Assembly (NCBI RefSeq): GCF_947169445.1
Contig: NZ_CAMVPU010000043.1
Location: 1-31,744 of the forward strand
DNA: 31,744 bases
Source of the DNA: an uncultured Butyrivibrio sp.
GTDB lineage: Bacteria > Bacillota > Clostridia > Lachnospirales > Lachnospiraceae
Direction of reading: 5' to 3'
Below are positions 24,745 to 31,744 of this stretch, one piece after another. A program made the translations under genes and the position numbers. The notes under the pieces are model-generated. The model was not told the DNA's origin. It searched no databases and saw only the letters and a program-made list of their open reading frames with translations. The first letter of the stretch is position 1. Each line of letters begins with the position of its first letter.

Positions 24745-24756
24745 GAAAACGTTTTC
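24745..24756. promoter_or_regulatory. LacI-family operator upstream of a gene remnant
   Basis: GAAAACGTTTTC, identical over 12 bp to the glgP and pullulanase operators. It lies 85 bp before the remnant at 24830 and about 100 bp upstream of the divergent chemoreceptor start point. Confidence 0.55.
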
Positions 24757-24829
24757 GCGGTACATAATGGTATGCTACCATATTTATTAGATATTTGTAT
24801 CAATGACCACAATATTTTGTTGATGCTTT

Positions 24830-25054
24830 TTGAGGAGGATTTTCCCTGGAACAGAAGATGTAAAAGAATATTGGGCTGTATTACCTCCTACAGAAGAAGG
24901 CTCACGCCTGTACATGACAGCAATAGCAAGAGATTACATGGACGGATATCTTTTATTTGAACTCACAGGTCATAACAGCGGTGATGAAGAGCTGGATATG
25001 GCAGTATCTGATTACATGGCAGCTATCATTGATTCTCTGACATTTACAGAATAA
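24830..25054 (+). pseudogene. Remnant of an unknown gene (C-terminal fragment)
   Basis: An open frame of 74 codons ends at TAA 25052-25054 and encodes a plausible globular tail (ARDYMDGYLLFELTGHNSGD and a final helix). The family is not recognised. The frame begins at TTG 24830, which overlaps the GAGGAGG at 24832-24838, while no ATG or GTG lies at a proper distance after that site; TGA closes the frame at 24821. A LacI-type operator lies upstream and a good terminator downstream, so this looks like a regulon gene that lost its 5' part. A short protein using a non-standard start is the alternative. Confidence 0.4.
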
Positions 25055-25086
25055 TAAAGAATAACCATTTTAAATAATAAGAATCA

Positions 25087-25136
25087 GGGCATATATTTCG
25101 TTTTCATCATGAAAATGAAATGTATGTCCTTTTTTT
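25087..25136 (+). terminator. Rho-independent terminator after the remnant
   Basis: GGGCATATATTTCGTTTTCAT pairs, with few mismatches, with ATGAAAATGAAATGTATGTCC around a single-base loop; seven T follow. Confidence 0.8.
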
Positions 25137-25140
25137 ACCC

Positions 25141-25169
25141 TTGTTAACTTAATCGTAAATTGGTATAAT
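25141..25169 (+). promoter_or_regulatory. Pullulanase promoter
   Basis: TTGTTA (25141-25146), a 17-bp spacer and TATAAT (25164-25169) with an extended TGG. The best promoter match in the window. Confidence 0.75.
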
Positions 25170-25172
25170 TTA

Positions 25173-25186
25173 GGAAAACGTTTTCT
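25173..25186. promoter_or_regulatory. LacI-family operator on the pullulanase start point
   Basis: GGAAAACGTTTTCT begins 4 bp after the -10 box, where a bound repressor would block initiation. It matches 13 of 14 positions of glgP operator 1. Confidence 0.7.
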
Positions 25187-25211
25187 TTAATGTCAAAAGG
25201 AGGAAAAAGAA

Positions 25212-28010
25212 ATGAAAAAGGGGGCTGTACGGGGATTTACAGCATTTTTTGCAGCGCTTATTTTGACGCTTGAATTGTTTTTGGGCGGTATTAGTGCATC
25301 AATTACAGTAAGAGCAGATGAAGGAGTTACATTAAAGCTTCACTATCACAGAGAAGACGGTGCATACGATGGCTGGGATGTGTGGCTGTGGCCTGAAGGT
25401 GGCGAAGGGGATGGTTATCCCTTTGAGGATGAGAACGGAGAAATGGTTGCCACCATGCAGGTGAAATCAGGAACTACAAAGGTTGGATTTATTGTACGAA
25501 CTGCAGATTGGACCAAGGACGTGGATATGGATCAGTTCATTGATATTTCTGAAGTTATTTCGGGAACTGTTCACGCCTATGTGGAATCCGGTGTAGAGGG
25601 CGCAGTAAAAGAGTATGGGGATGATATTATGACAGGAACAAAGCTTAAAACAGTTGTTTATGATGGAGCAAATACGGTAACTGCAGAGTTTACAGGAAAG
25701 CTTGATGATGCACTGATGAATTCTTTCACATTAAAAGGAAGACTTGGTGAGGTTTTGATCACGGACGTGTCACTTAAGGAAAAAGCATCTGATAGTCAGT
25801 ATTTTTATGACCTTACTATAGGGGAGGAGCTTGATATAAATCGCAGCTACAGACTTGAGTTTGATGGACAGGCCTATCAGATCAATATGCCAATTGTTTA
25901 TTCAACAAAGGAGTTTGAAGATAAGTACACATATGAAGGCAATGATCTTGGCGCTTCATATAATAAAGAAAAGACAACTTTCCGTCTGTGGGCACCTACT
26001 GCCGAGGAAGCTTATGTAAATCTTTATGAATCAGGTAAGGCCTGGGAAAAAGACCTTATAAAGCAGCTTCCTATGACTGCGGATGTAAATGGAACCTGGA
26101 CCGTTACTGAGGAAGGAGACCTTGCCGGAACATATTACACTTACACTGTTATTTTAGATGGTCTAAATGTGGAAGCCTGCGATCCATATGCCAGAACAAC
26201 AGGTGTGAATGGCAAAAGAGCTATGGTAATTGACCTTGCATCAACTAACCCGGAAGGCTGGGATAGTGATACTAATCCCCATGCCGGCGAGAAGATCAAC
26301 GACGCAGTAATCTACGAGCTTCATGTCCGTGACTTCTCAGTTGATGAAGCCGGGAATATCGATGACAAGGGCAAGTTTACAGCCTTTTGCCAGACAGGAA
26401 CCAAGACCGTGGCCGGAAACGCTACAGGTATAGATTATATCAGTAACCTTGGCGTTACTCATGTTCATCTTTTACCAATTTATGATTTTGGTTCTGTTGA
26501 TGAGAATGTGCCTTCTACAGAGCAGTTCAACTGGGGCTATGATCCTGTTAATTACAATGTTCCGGAGGGCTCTTATTCCACAGATCCTTATGATGGAAAT
26601 GTGAGGGTAAAAGAGGCTAAGCAGATGGTTAAGGCCTTCCATGACAACGGGCTTTCAGTGGTTATGGATGTGGTTTATAACCATGTTTACAGCGGAAAAG
26701 ACTTTTGTATAAACCGTCTTGTACCGGGATATTTTTCCAGAATAAACGCAGATGGCAGCTATTCAAACGGCTCCGGCTGCGGCAATGATACAGCATCTGA
26801 GCGCTCAATGGTCAGAAAGTATATTGTGGATTCTGTTTGCTATTGGGCTGATGAATATCACATTGATGGTTTCAGATTTGATCTTGTTGGCCTTTTGGAT
26901 GTAGATACAGTAAATGAGATAGTAAGTAAAGTTCATGAGACTCACCCTGATGTTATTTTCTACGGTGAAGGCTGGAGCATGAACACTGATGTTACCAAAG
27001 AAAATGTGGTAATGGCAACTCAGCAGTCATCAGAGAAAACACCTGAATTTGCTTACTTTAACGACAACATGCGCGATGGACTTAAAGGCAGCGTGTTCAA
27101 CACATCTGAGACCGGCTGGGCATCAGGCTCCAGGAATAAAGAAAGCCAGATGACAAATTCCTTTATGGCCAAAGAGACCTGGAGTAAGAACCCATCCCAG
27201 ATAGTACAGTATGCTTCCTGCCATGACAACAACACTCTTTTGGACAGAATAGCAACTGCAAGAACTGACCTTGATAGAGATGCATGGATTAAGATGAGTA
27301 ATCTTTCTGCAGCGTTCTACCTTACCTCTGAAGGCGTTCCATTCATGCAGGCCGGAGAAGAAATCCTTCGCACCAAGGTAAAAGAGGATGGCAGCTATGA
27401 TTCTAACAGCTATAGCTCCGGTGATGCTGTAAATATGCTAAAGTGGGAAACTCTTGATGATCCCAAATATCAGGAAAACCTTGAATACTATAAGGGGCTT
27501 ATAGCTTTCAGAAAAGAGCATGGACTTTTAAGGCTCTCTGATACAGCCGAGGTAGAGGCAAGAGTCAGTGCTGTTGAAGGCCTTGATAAGAATGTTGTGG
27601 CATTTACTATGGATAACAATGATCATAAGGTATCAGGTGAGGAAGCCGATGAGATTATTCTTGCCTTTAACCCTAATGACAGCGCCACTACCATTTCTCT
27701 TCCGGAAGGAAAATGGAGCGTATGTGTAAAGGGAACTAAAGCCGGAACACAGGCTCTTGAAGAGGTTTCGGGAAGCATTTCTATTGAGCCAATTTCAAGC
27801 GTTGTGCTTGTAAAGGGTGATGTTTTGGCAGAAACACAAAAGGATAATGAAGCTGATAATAAGGCTGCTACAACTACAGAGTCTGGCTCTGATGCAGGCA
27901 CTACATCAAAGAGTGGTGTCAGTGCCGGAGTGATAGCCGGTATCGTAGCGGGTATTGTAGCACTCGCCGGTATAATCGCAGCAGTATTTAGTAAGAAGTC
28001 TCGCAAATAA
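25212..28010 (+). CDS. pulA: Cell-surface anchored type I pullulanase (GH13)
   Basis: Cleaves alpha-1,6 branches of starch, pullulan and glycogen outside the cell. The 932-residue precursor has a signal peptide (cleavage probably near residue 35), a CBM41-type starch-binding domain (LKLHYHREDGAYDGWDVWLW), a CBM48-like domain (TTFRLWAPTAEEAYVNLY), a GH13 barrel and a C-terminal membrane helix followed by KKSRK, which anchors it. The pullulanase signature FNWGYDPVNYNVPEGSYSTDP is present. Catalytic residues are Asp557 (DGFRFDLVG), Glu586 (YGEGWSMN) and Asp672 (ASCHDNNTL). AAAGGAGG precedes ATG 25212. The consensus promoter with a LacI-type operator on the start site links it to glgP. Some alpha-1,4 activity cannot be excluded. 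Confidence 0.94.
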   Translation: MKKGAVRGFTAFFAALILTLELFLGGISASITVRADEGVTLKLHYHREDGAYDGWDVWLWPEGGEGDGYPFEDENGEMVATMQVKSGTTKVGFIVRTADWTKDVDMDQFIDISEVISGTVHAYVESGVEGAVKEYGDDIMTGTKLKTVVYDGANTVTAEFTGKLDDALMNSFTLKGRLGEVLITDVSLKEKASDSQYFYDLTIGEELDINRSYRLEFDGQAYQINMPIVYSTKEFEDKYTYEGNDLGASYNKEKTTFRLWAPTAEEAYVNLYESGKAWEKDLIKQLPMTADVNGTWTVTEEGDLAGTYYTYTVILDGLNVEACDPYARTTGVNGKRAMVIDLASTNPEGWDSDTNPHAGEKINDAVIYELHVRDFSVDEAGNIDDKGKFTAFCQTGTKTVAGNATGIDYISNLGVTHVHLLPIYDFGSVDENVPSTEQFNWGYDPVNYNVPEGSYSTDPYDGNVRVKEAKQMVKAFHDNGLSVVMDVVYNHVYSGKDFCINRLVPGYFSRINADGSYSNGSGCGNDTASERSMVRKYIVDSVCYWADEYHIDGFRFDLVGLLDVDTVNEIVSKVHETHPDVIFYGEGWSMNTDVTKENVVMATQQSSEKTPEFAYFNDNMRDGLKGSVFNTSETGWASGSRNKESQMTNSFMAKETWSKNPSQIVQYASCHDNNTLLDRIATARTDLDRDAWIKMSNLSAAFYLTSEGVPFMQAGEEILRTKVKEDGSYDSNSYSSGDAVNMLKWETLDDPKYQENLEYYKGLIAFRKEHGLLRLSDTAEVEARVSAVEGLDKNVVAFTMDNNDHKVSGEEADEIILAFNPNDSATTISLPEGKWSVCVKGTKAGTQALEEVSGSISIEPISSVVLVKGDVLAETQKDNEADNKAATTTESGSDAGTTSKSGVSAGVIAGIVAGIVALAGIIAAVFSKKSRK

Positions 28011-28088
28011 AAAGCCACGGGGGACGGTTCTTCTTGGCTGGTTTTTAGATTCAAAAACCAGCCAAAGAGAACTGTCCCCCTTGGCTTT
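28011..28088. repeat. Nested palindromic element with GGGGGACGGTTCT arms
   Basis: Nested inverted arms are AAAGCCA (28011-28017) with TGGCTTT (28082-28088), GGGGGACGGTTCT (28019-28031) with AGAACTGTCCCCC (28068-28080), and TTGGCTGGTTTTT with AAAAACCAGCCAA around a short loop. GC content and sequence style differ from the surroundings. GGGACGGTTCT palindromes are recurrent dispersed repeats in clostridial genomes; it probably also acts as the pullulanase terminator. Confidence 0.75.
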
Positions 28089-28093
28089 TAGCT

Positions 28094-28122
28094 TTGATTT
28101 ATGCTACACTTTACCTTATTAT
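28094..28122 (+). promoter_or_regulatory. Promoter of the ABC exporter operon
   Basis: TTGATT (28094-28099), a 17-bp spacer and TATTAT (28117-28122), 34 bp before the start codon. Confidence 0.55.
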
Positions 28123-28155
28123 CTATGCATTAGCATTGTTGGGGAGTAGGTATAA

Positions 28156-29901
28156 ATGAAACTGATTTTCAGATACATGGGGAAATACAAATTCGCAATT
28201 CTTCTTGCAATATTCATCAAGCTCATAGGAACTATGACCGAGCTTACACTTCCATACATTTTAGAATATATGATTGACTATGTGGTACCTTCCAAGGATC
28301 TTTTGAGGGTTCTTTTATGGGGATTTCTGATGTTTGTGGCATCTGTCTGCTGCAGGGAATTAAATGTCCTTGCCAATAAAAGAGCGATAAATAATGCCCA
28401 TAAAGTCAGCTTTGACGTGAGACAGGATCTGTTCAAGGTTACTGCAAATTTATCAGGAGACAGCTTTGACGAATATGGCCTTCCTAGCCTTATCAGCCGA
28501 ATGACCTCTGATAGTTACAATGTACAGTCCTGTGTTCAACAGCTGCAGTCTCTTTGTGTCAGGGCACCTATGATGCTCTTCGGCGGTGTGGTCATGACAC
28601 TTTTTATGGACTGGCATCTGGCCATGATACTGATCATAATGCTTCCCTTTCTTATAATGGTTGTGTTTATCGTATCCTCAAAGGGTATTCCCATGTACAC
28701 GATAGTTCAGAAAAAGCTTGATGCAGTTGTTCGCATCATGCGTGAAAATATTACAGGCATAAGAGTTGTGAAGGCTCTTAGTAAGGCGGATTACGAGAGA
28801 AAACGTTTTGGCATAGCCAATGAAGAAATGACCAGAAGCGATATCAAGGCAGGATCTATCATGGCTCTGCCGGGGCCATTCATGCAGATGTGTCTGAATG
28901 TTGGCCTTACGCTTGTTGTTATTTATGGTGCCAAAAGAGTTAATGATGGCAGTATGCAGCCCGGTATCATTCTGGCGTTTTTGACGTATTTTAATATGAT
29001 AACCATGGGCGTAATGGGACTTAACAGAATCTTCATGAGCTTGTCCAAAGCAAGTGCCAGTGCTGACAGAATTGATCAGGTAATCAGTAAGGGTGAAGAG
29101 TGGAGGATTATACCTGACAGCGGCAACAAAGAAGCGGATCCGGATAACTATATTACTTTTTCAGACGTAAGCTTTTCTTATGGAAAAGATAGCAAGGTGG
29201 ATAGCAAATTTGTCGGAGGAAAAAGAGAAAAAGCTCTGGATAATATAAGTTTTTCGCTGAAAAAAGGAGAGAGCCTCGGAATCATAGGGCCTACAGGCTG
29301 CGGAAAAACTACAATAATCAATCTTTTGCTCAGATTTTATGATGCTGATGACGGCAGGATAACAATTGATGGCAGAGATGTAAGATCTTTTGAAAAGGAT
29401 GAGCTTAGGAAAAAGTTCGGTGTTGTTTTCCAGAATGACATGGTCTTCAAGGATTCACTTAGGAATAACATTGATTTCGGAAGAGGGAAATCTGATGAAG
29501 AGCTGATCGCTGCTGCAAAGGATGCCATGGCCTATGAATATATTGAAGGTCTTGATAATAAAATGGAGTATCAGGCGGACATTAAAGGTGCGAATCTGTC
29601 AGGAGGGCAGAAACAAAGGCTTTTGGTTTCAAGAGCTTTAGCCGGAAAGCCTGATATTCTGGTATTGGACGACAGCTCAAGTGCGTTGGATTACAAGACT
29701 GATTCAGATATGAGAAGAGCTATAAAAGAGCATCACAAGGGCAGTACGCTGATACTTATAGCTCAGAGAGTCAGCAGTGTCATGAATATGGATAAGATTC
29801 TGGTAATGGATAATGGTAAGTGCATTGGGATAGGAAATCATCAGGAGCTTATGGAGAACTGCGCTGCTTACCGTGAAACCTACGAGATGCAGACTAGCTA
29901 A
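28156..29901 (+). CDS. ABC exporter half-transporter, subunit A (degenerate ATPase site residues)
   Basis: A 581-residue ABCB-type exporter with an N-terminal six-helix domain (about 1-310) and a C-terminal nucleotide-binding domain. Walker A is GPTGCGKTT (378-386) and the signature is a canonical LSGGQ (481-485). The Walker B catalytic Glu is replaced by Asp506 (LVLDDSSSALD) and the switch His by Gln537 (LIAQRVSS). These are the changes seen in the non-catalytic site of heterodimeric exporters such as BmrCD and TM287/288. The partner follows 14 bp downstream and carries complementary changes. A multidrug or peptide substrate is possible but not readable. No regulator gene is adjacent. Confidence 0.92.
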   Translation: MKLIFRYMGKYKFAILLAIFIKLIGTMTELTLPYILEYMIDYVVPSKDLLRVLLWGFLMFVASVCCRELNVLANKRAINNAHKVSFDVRQDLFKVTANLSGDSFDEYGLPSLISRMTSDSYNVQSCVQQLQSLCVRAPMMLFGGVVMTLFMDWHLAMILIIMLPFLIMVVFIVSSKGIPMYTIVQKKLDAVVRIMRENITGIRVVKALSKADYERKRFGIANEEMTRSDIKAGSIMALPGPFMQMCLNVGLTLVVIYGAKRVNDGSMQPGIILAFLTYFNMITMGVMGLNRIFMSLSKASASADRIDQVISKGEEWRIIPDSGNKEADPDNYITFSDVSFSYGKDSKVDSKFVGGKREKALDNISFSLKKGESLGIIGPTGCGKTTIINLLLRFYDADDGRITIDGRDVRSFEKDELRKKFGVVFQNDMVFKDSLRNNIDFGRGKSDEELIAAAKDAMAYEYIEGLDNKMEYQADIKGANLSGGQKQRLLVSRALAGKPDILVLDDSSSALDYKTDSDMRRAIKEHHKGSTLILIAQRVSSVMNMDKILVMDNGKCIGIGNHQELMENCAAYRETYEMQTS

Positions 29902-29915
29902 ATGGAGGACGGATT

Positions 29916-31694
29916 ATGCCGGGACCCGGGGATAGAGGCGGAGTAAAACAAAAACCAAAGGATGCCAGAAAAACGCTTAGAAGGCTCCTTAAATATATGA
30001 TGGAATATGCTTGGATATTCTTTCTTCTTTTAATATGTGCTTTTACCAGCAACATTGGTAATCTGCTTGGACCGGATTTTGCTGGAAAGGCCATTACAGC
30101 GGCAAGTGCAGGAAAGGGAAAGGTTGATATGGACCTGGTGGTGCACTATGGCCTTTTGATGCTTTTTGTTTATGTGGGAAGTAATATATTATCTTTCCTT
30201 GTGAATATAGGAATGATGCATGTTGGAAGATATGTTGCAAGAAATATGAGACGTGATGTTTTTGATAAGCTGCAAAAGCTTCCGGTTGGATATTTTGACA
30301 AGCACCTGGCCGGAGATATCATCAGCCGCGTTTCCTATGATATTGATGTGGTAACAACAAGTTTGTCATCGGATATTGTGCAGATTCTTACCAGTGTCGT
30401 TACCGTTGTAGGAAGCTTTATTATGATGTGCATGATCTCACTTCCGCTGGTTTTATGTATGGCATTTACGATTCCTATTTCAGTTCTTTTTACAAGACAT
30501 ATGAGTAAGAAGACAAGGCCGCTATACCGTGTAAGGAGCCTTGCCTATGGCGAGATGAACGGCTTTGCGGAGGAAATGTTTACAGGACAAAAGACAATAC
30601 TTGCCTATGCTCATGAAGATTATGTGTGTAAACGTTTTGAGGAGATAAATCTAAATGCAGCCAGAGCTTACAAGGATGCAGATGGACTTGGTATGACCAT
30701 GGGACCTACTATCGGAATGATTAGCAATATCGGTCTTTCTGCCATCGGACTAGGCGGAGCGCTTCTTTATATGAAGAATATTGTTGGACTGGGCCAGATT
30801 TCAAGCTTCATTCTTTATAGCCGTAAGTTCAGTGGTCCTATCAATGAGATTTCTAATATTATAAATGAGATTTTTAGTGCCCTGGCAGCTGCAGAACGTG
30901 TATTTCAGCTTCTTGATGAGATAGAGGAGGTAAAAGATATAGAAGGGGCTGCACTTTTAAGTGATGTCCAGGGTAAGGTTGAAGTCCACGATGTGGAGTT
31001 TGGATACCTTAAGAAAAAAACTATCCTCCATGATTTTAATATGGAATCCCATCCCGGTGAGACGGTGGCAATCGTGGGACATACGGGAGCCGGAAAGACC
31101 ACAATCATCAACCTTCTAATGAGGTTTTATGATCCCTGGAAGGGTGAAATATGTGTGGACGGGCAGGAGAACAGGAAATATACTATGGAGAGCCTTCGAA
31201 AGAGTTATTCCATGGTGCTTCAGGATACATGGGTATTTAACGGCACGATTTTTGACAATATTGCTTATGGAAAAGAAAATGCCACACTTGAAGAAGTTAT
31301 GGAAGCAGCCAAGGCTGCACATATCCACAACTATATTATGCGACTGCCGCAGGGCTATAACACAGTTATAAGTGAGGATGGCGGTAATATCAGTAAGGGA
31401 CAGAAGCAGCTTATCACAATAGCCAGAGCGATGCTGTATGATACCAGTATGCTGATATTGGATGAAGCTACCAGTAATGTGGATACAGCTACAGAACGTA
31501 AGGTTCAGAAGGCCATGAGAACTCTTATGGCAGGAAAGACTTGCTTTATCATCGCTCACAGGCTTTCAACAATTAGAAATGCAGACAACATTCTTGTGAT
31601 GGATAAGGGCGATGTGATAGAACAGGGAAATCACGACTTCCTGATGCAGAATAAAGGGGCATACTACAGACTGTATCAGAGTCAGTTTGATTGA
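29916..31694 (+). CDS. ABC exporter half-transporter, subunit B (catalytic Glu/His, degenerate signature)
   Basis: A 592-residue ABCB-type exporter, partner of the preceding gene and led by a GGAGG ribosome site. Six membrane helices are followed by an ATPase domain with Walker A GHTGAGKTT (388-396), catalytic Glu517 (LILDEATSNVD) and switch His548 (IIAHRLST), all canonical. The signature is ISKGQ (492-496) instead of LSGGQ. Combined with subunit A, this leaves one competent ATP site (subunit B Walker motifs with subunit A LSGGQ) and one degenerate site, as in known heterodimeric exporters. The N-terminus MPGPGDRGGVKQKPKDARKT is a flexible basic tail common in this subunit. Confidence 0.93.
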   Translation: MPGPGDRGGVKQKPKDARKTLRRLLKYMMEYAWIFFLLLICAFTSNIGNLLGPDFAGKAITAASAGKGKVDMDLVVHYGLLMLFVYVGSNILSFLVNIGMMHVGRYVARNMRRDVFDKLQKLPVGYFDKHLAGDIISRVSYDIDVVTTSLSSDIVQILTSVVTVVGSFIMMCMISLPLVLCMAFTIPISVLFTRHMSKKTRPLYRVRSLAYGEMNGFAEEMFTGQKTILAYAHEDYVCKRFEEINLNAARAYKDADGLGMTMGPTIGMISNIGLSAIGLGGALLYMKNIVGLGQISSFILYSRKFSGPINEISNIINEIFSALAAAERVFQLLDEIEEVKDIEGAALLSDVQGKVEVHDVEFGYLKKKTILHDFNMESHPGETVAIVGHTGAGKTTIINLLMRFYDPWKGEICVDGQENRKYTMESLRKSYSMVLQDTWVFNGTIFDNIAYGKENATLEEVMEAAKAAHIHNYIMRLPQGYNTVISEDGGNISKGQKQLITIARAMLYDTSMLILDEATSNVDTATERKVQKAMRTLMAGKTCFIIAHRLSTIRNADNILVMDKGDVIEQGNHDFLMQNKGAYYRLYQSQFD

Positions 31695-31698
31695 CACT

Positions 31699-31721
31699 CC
31701 CATCAGCTAAAGCTAATGGGA
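31699..31721 (+). terminator. Possible terminator hairpin after the ABC operon
   Basis: CCCAT-C-AGCT and AGCT-A-ATGGG form a stem with one mismatch and a two-base loop. The T-tract after it is weak. The window ends 23 bp later. Confidence 0.4.
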
Positions 31722-31744
31722 TTCTTGCTTCAAGGACCACGGTT

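Noticed and set aside
28799..28810. GAAAACGTTTTG inside the ABC exporter gene resembles the LacI-type operator
   Set aside because: It is intragenic, encodes ordinary Glu-Arg-Lys-Arg-Phe-Gly codons, has one mismatch and is not near any promoter. A similar TAAACGTTTTGA at 30637 has the same explanation.
1..31744. tRNA, rRNA, CRISPR arrays, insertion sequences and phage att sites
   Set aside because: No cloverleaf-like segments, regularly spaced direct repeats, transposase or integrase frames were seen on reading both strands.

Overview
The window looks like chromosomal DNA of a motile, starch-using member of the Clostridia, most likely Lachnospiraceae (Butyrivibrio or Pseudobutyrivibrio type). 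This is inferred from AT-rich DNA with Gram-positive-style Shine-Dalgarno sites (GGAGG), a wall-anchored pullulanase, lipoprotein signals, many Cache-type chemoreceptors and dense cyclic-nucleotide signalling. No rRNA, tRNA, IS element, CRISPR array or phage gene was seen.

Layout. (1) 1-2400: tail of a broken or edge-truncated gene, a strong terminator, and a membrane dCache-GGDEF diguanylate cyclase. (2) 2338-5914: a LacI-family regulator and glycogen phosphorylase, with near-identical GGAAAACGTTTTCC operators before each gene. The same operator recurs before a gene remnant (24745) and on the pullulanase promoter (25173), which suggests a local starch/glycogen regulon. (3) 6087-9122: a chemoreceptor followed directly by an orphan sugar-type substrate-binding lipoprotein with no ABC permease. 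(4) 9404-15892: a cyclic-nucleotide locus with a metallo-beta-lactamase-fold hydrolase (phosphodiesterase-like), GAF plus HD-GYP, a FecR-domain surface protein, and a CHASE2 class III adenylate cyclase. (5) 16002-22259: a TetR repressor divergent from an MMPL/RND exporter and a 1055-residue heptad-repeat lipoprotein, with paired TGACC-N3-GGTCA operators between them. (6) 22389-24647: a 52-residue unknown protein and a Cache chemoreceptor, both on the minus strand. The chemoreceptor leader carries a GEMM-I riboswitch with an intrinsic terminator. (7) 24745-28010: a gene remnant and pullulanase. (8) 28156-31694: a heterodimeric ABC exporter.

How it fits together. c-di-GMP can be made (GGDEF with intact I-site), probably degraded (HD-GYP) and sensed (GEMM-I aptamer) within 25 kb, next to a cAMP synthesis module and two chemoreceptors. 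External alpha-glucan is cut by the anchored pullulanase and internal glycogen is phosphorolysed by the phosphorylase, apparently under one LacI-type operator. The most notable item is the riboswitch: by hand alignment it carries A where c-di-GMP aptamers have G20, the change known from cGAMP-responsive GEMM-I RNAs. It also shares an 8-nt complement with its own terminator.
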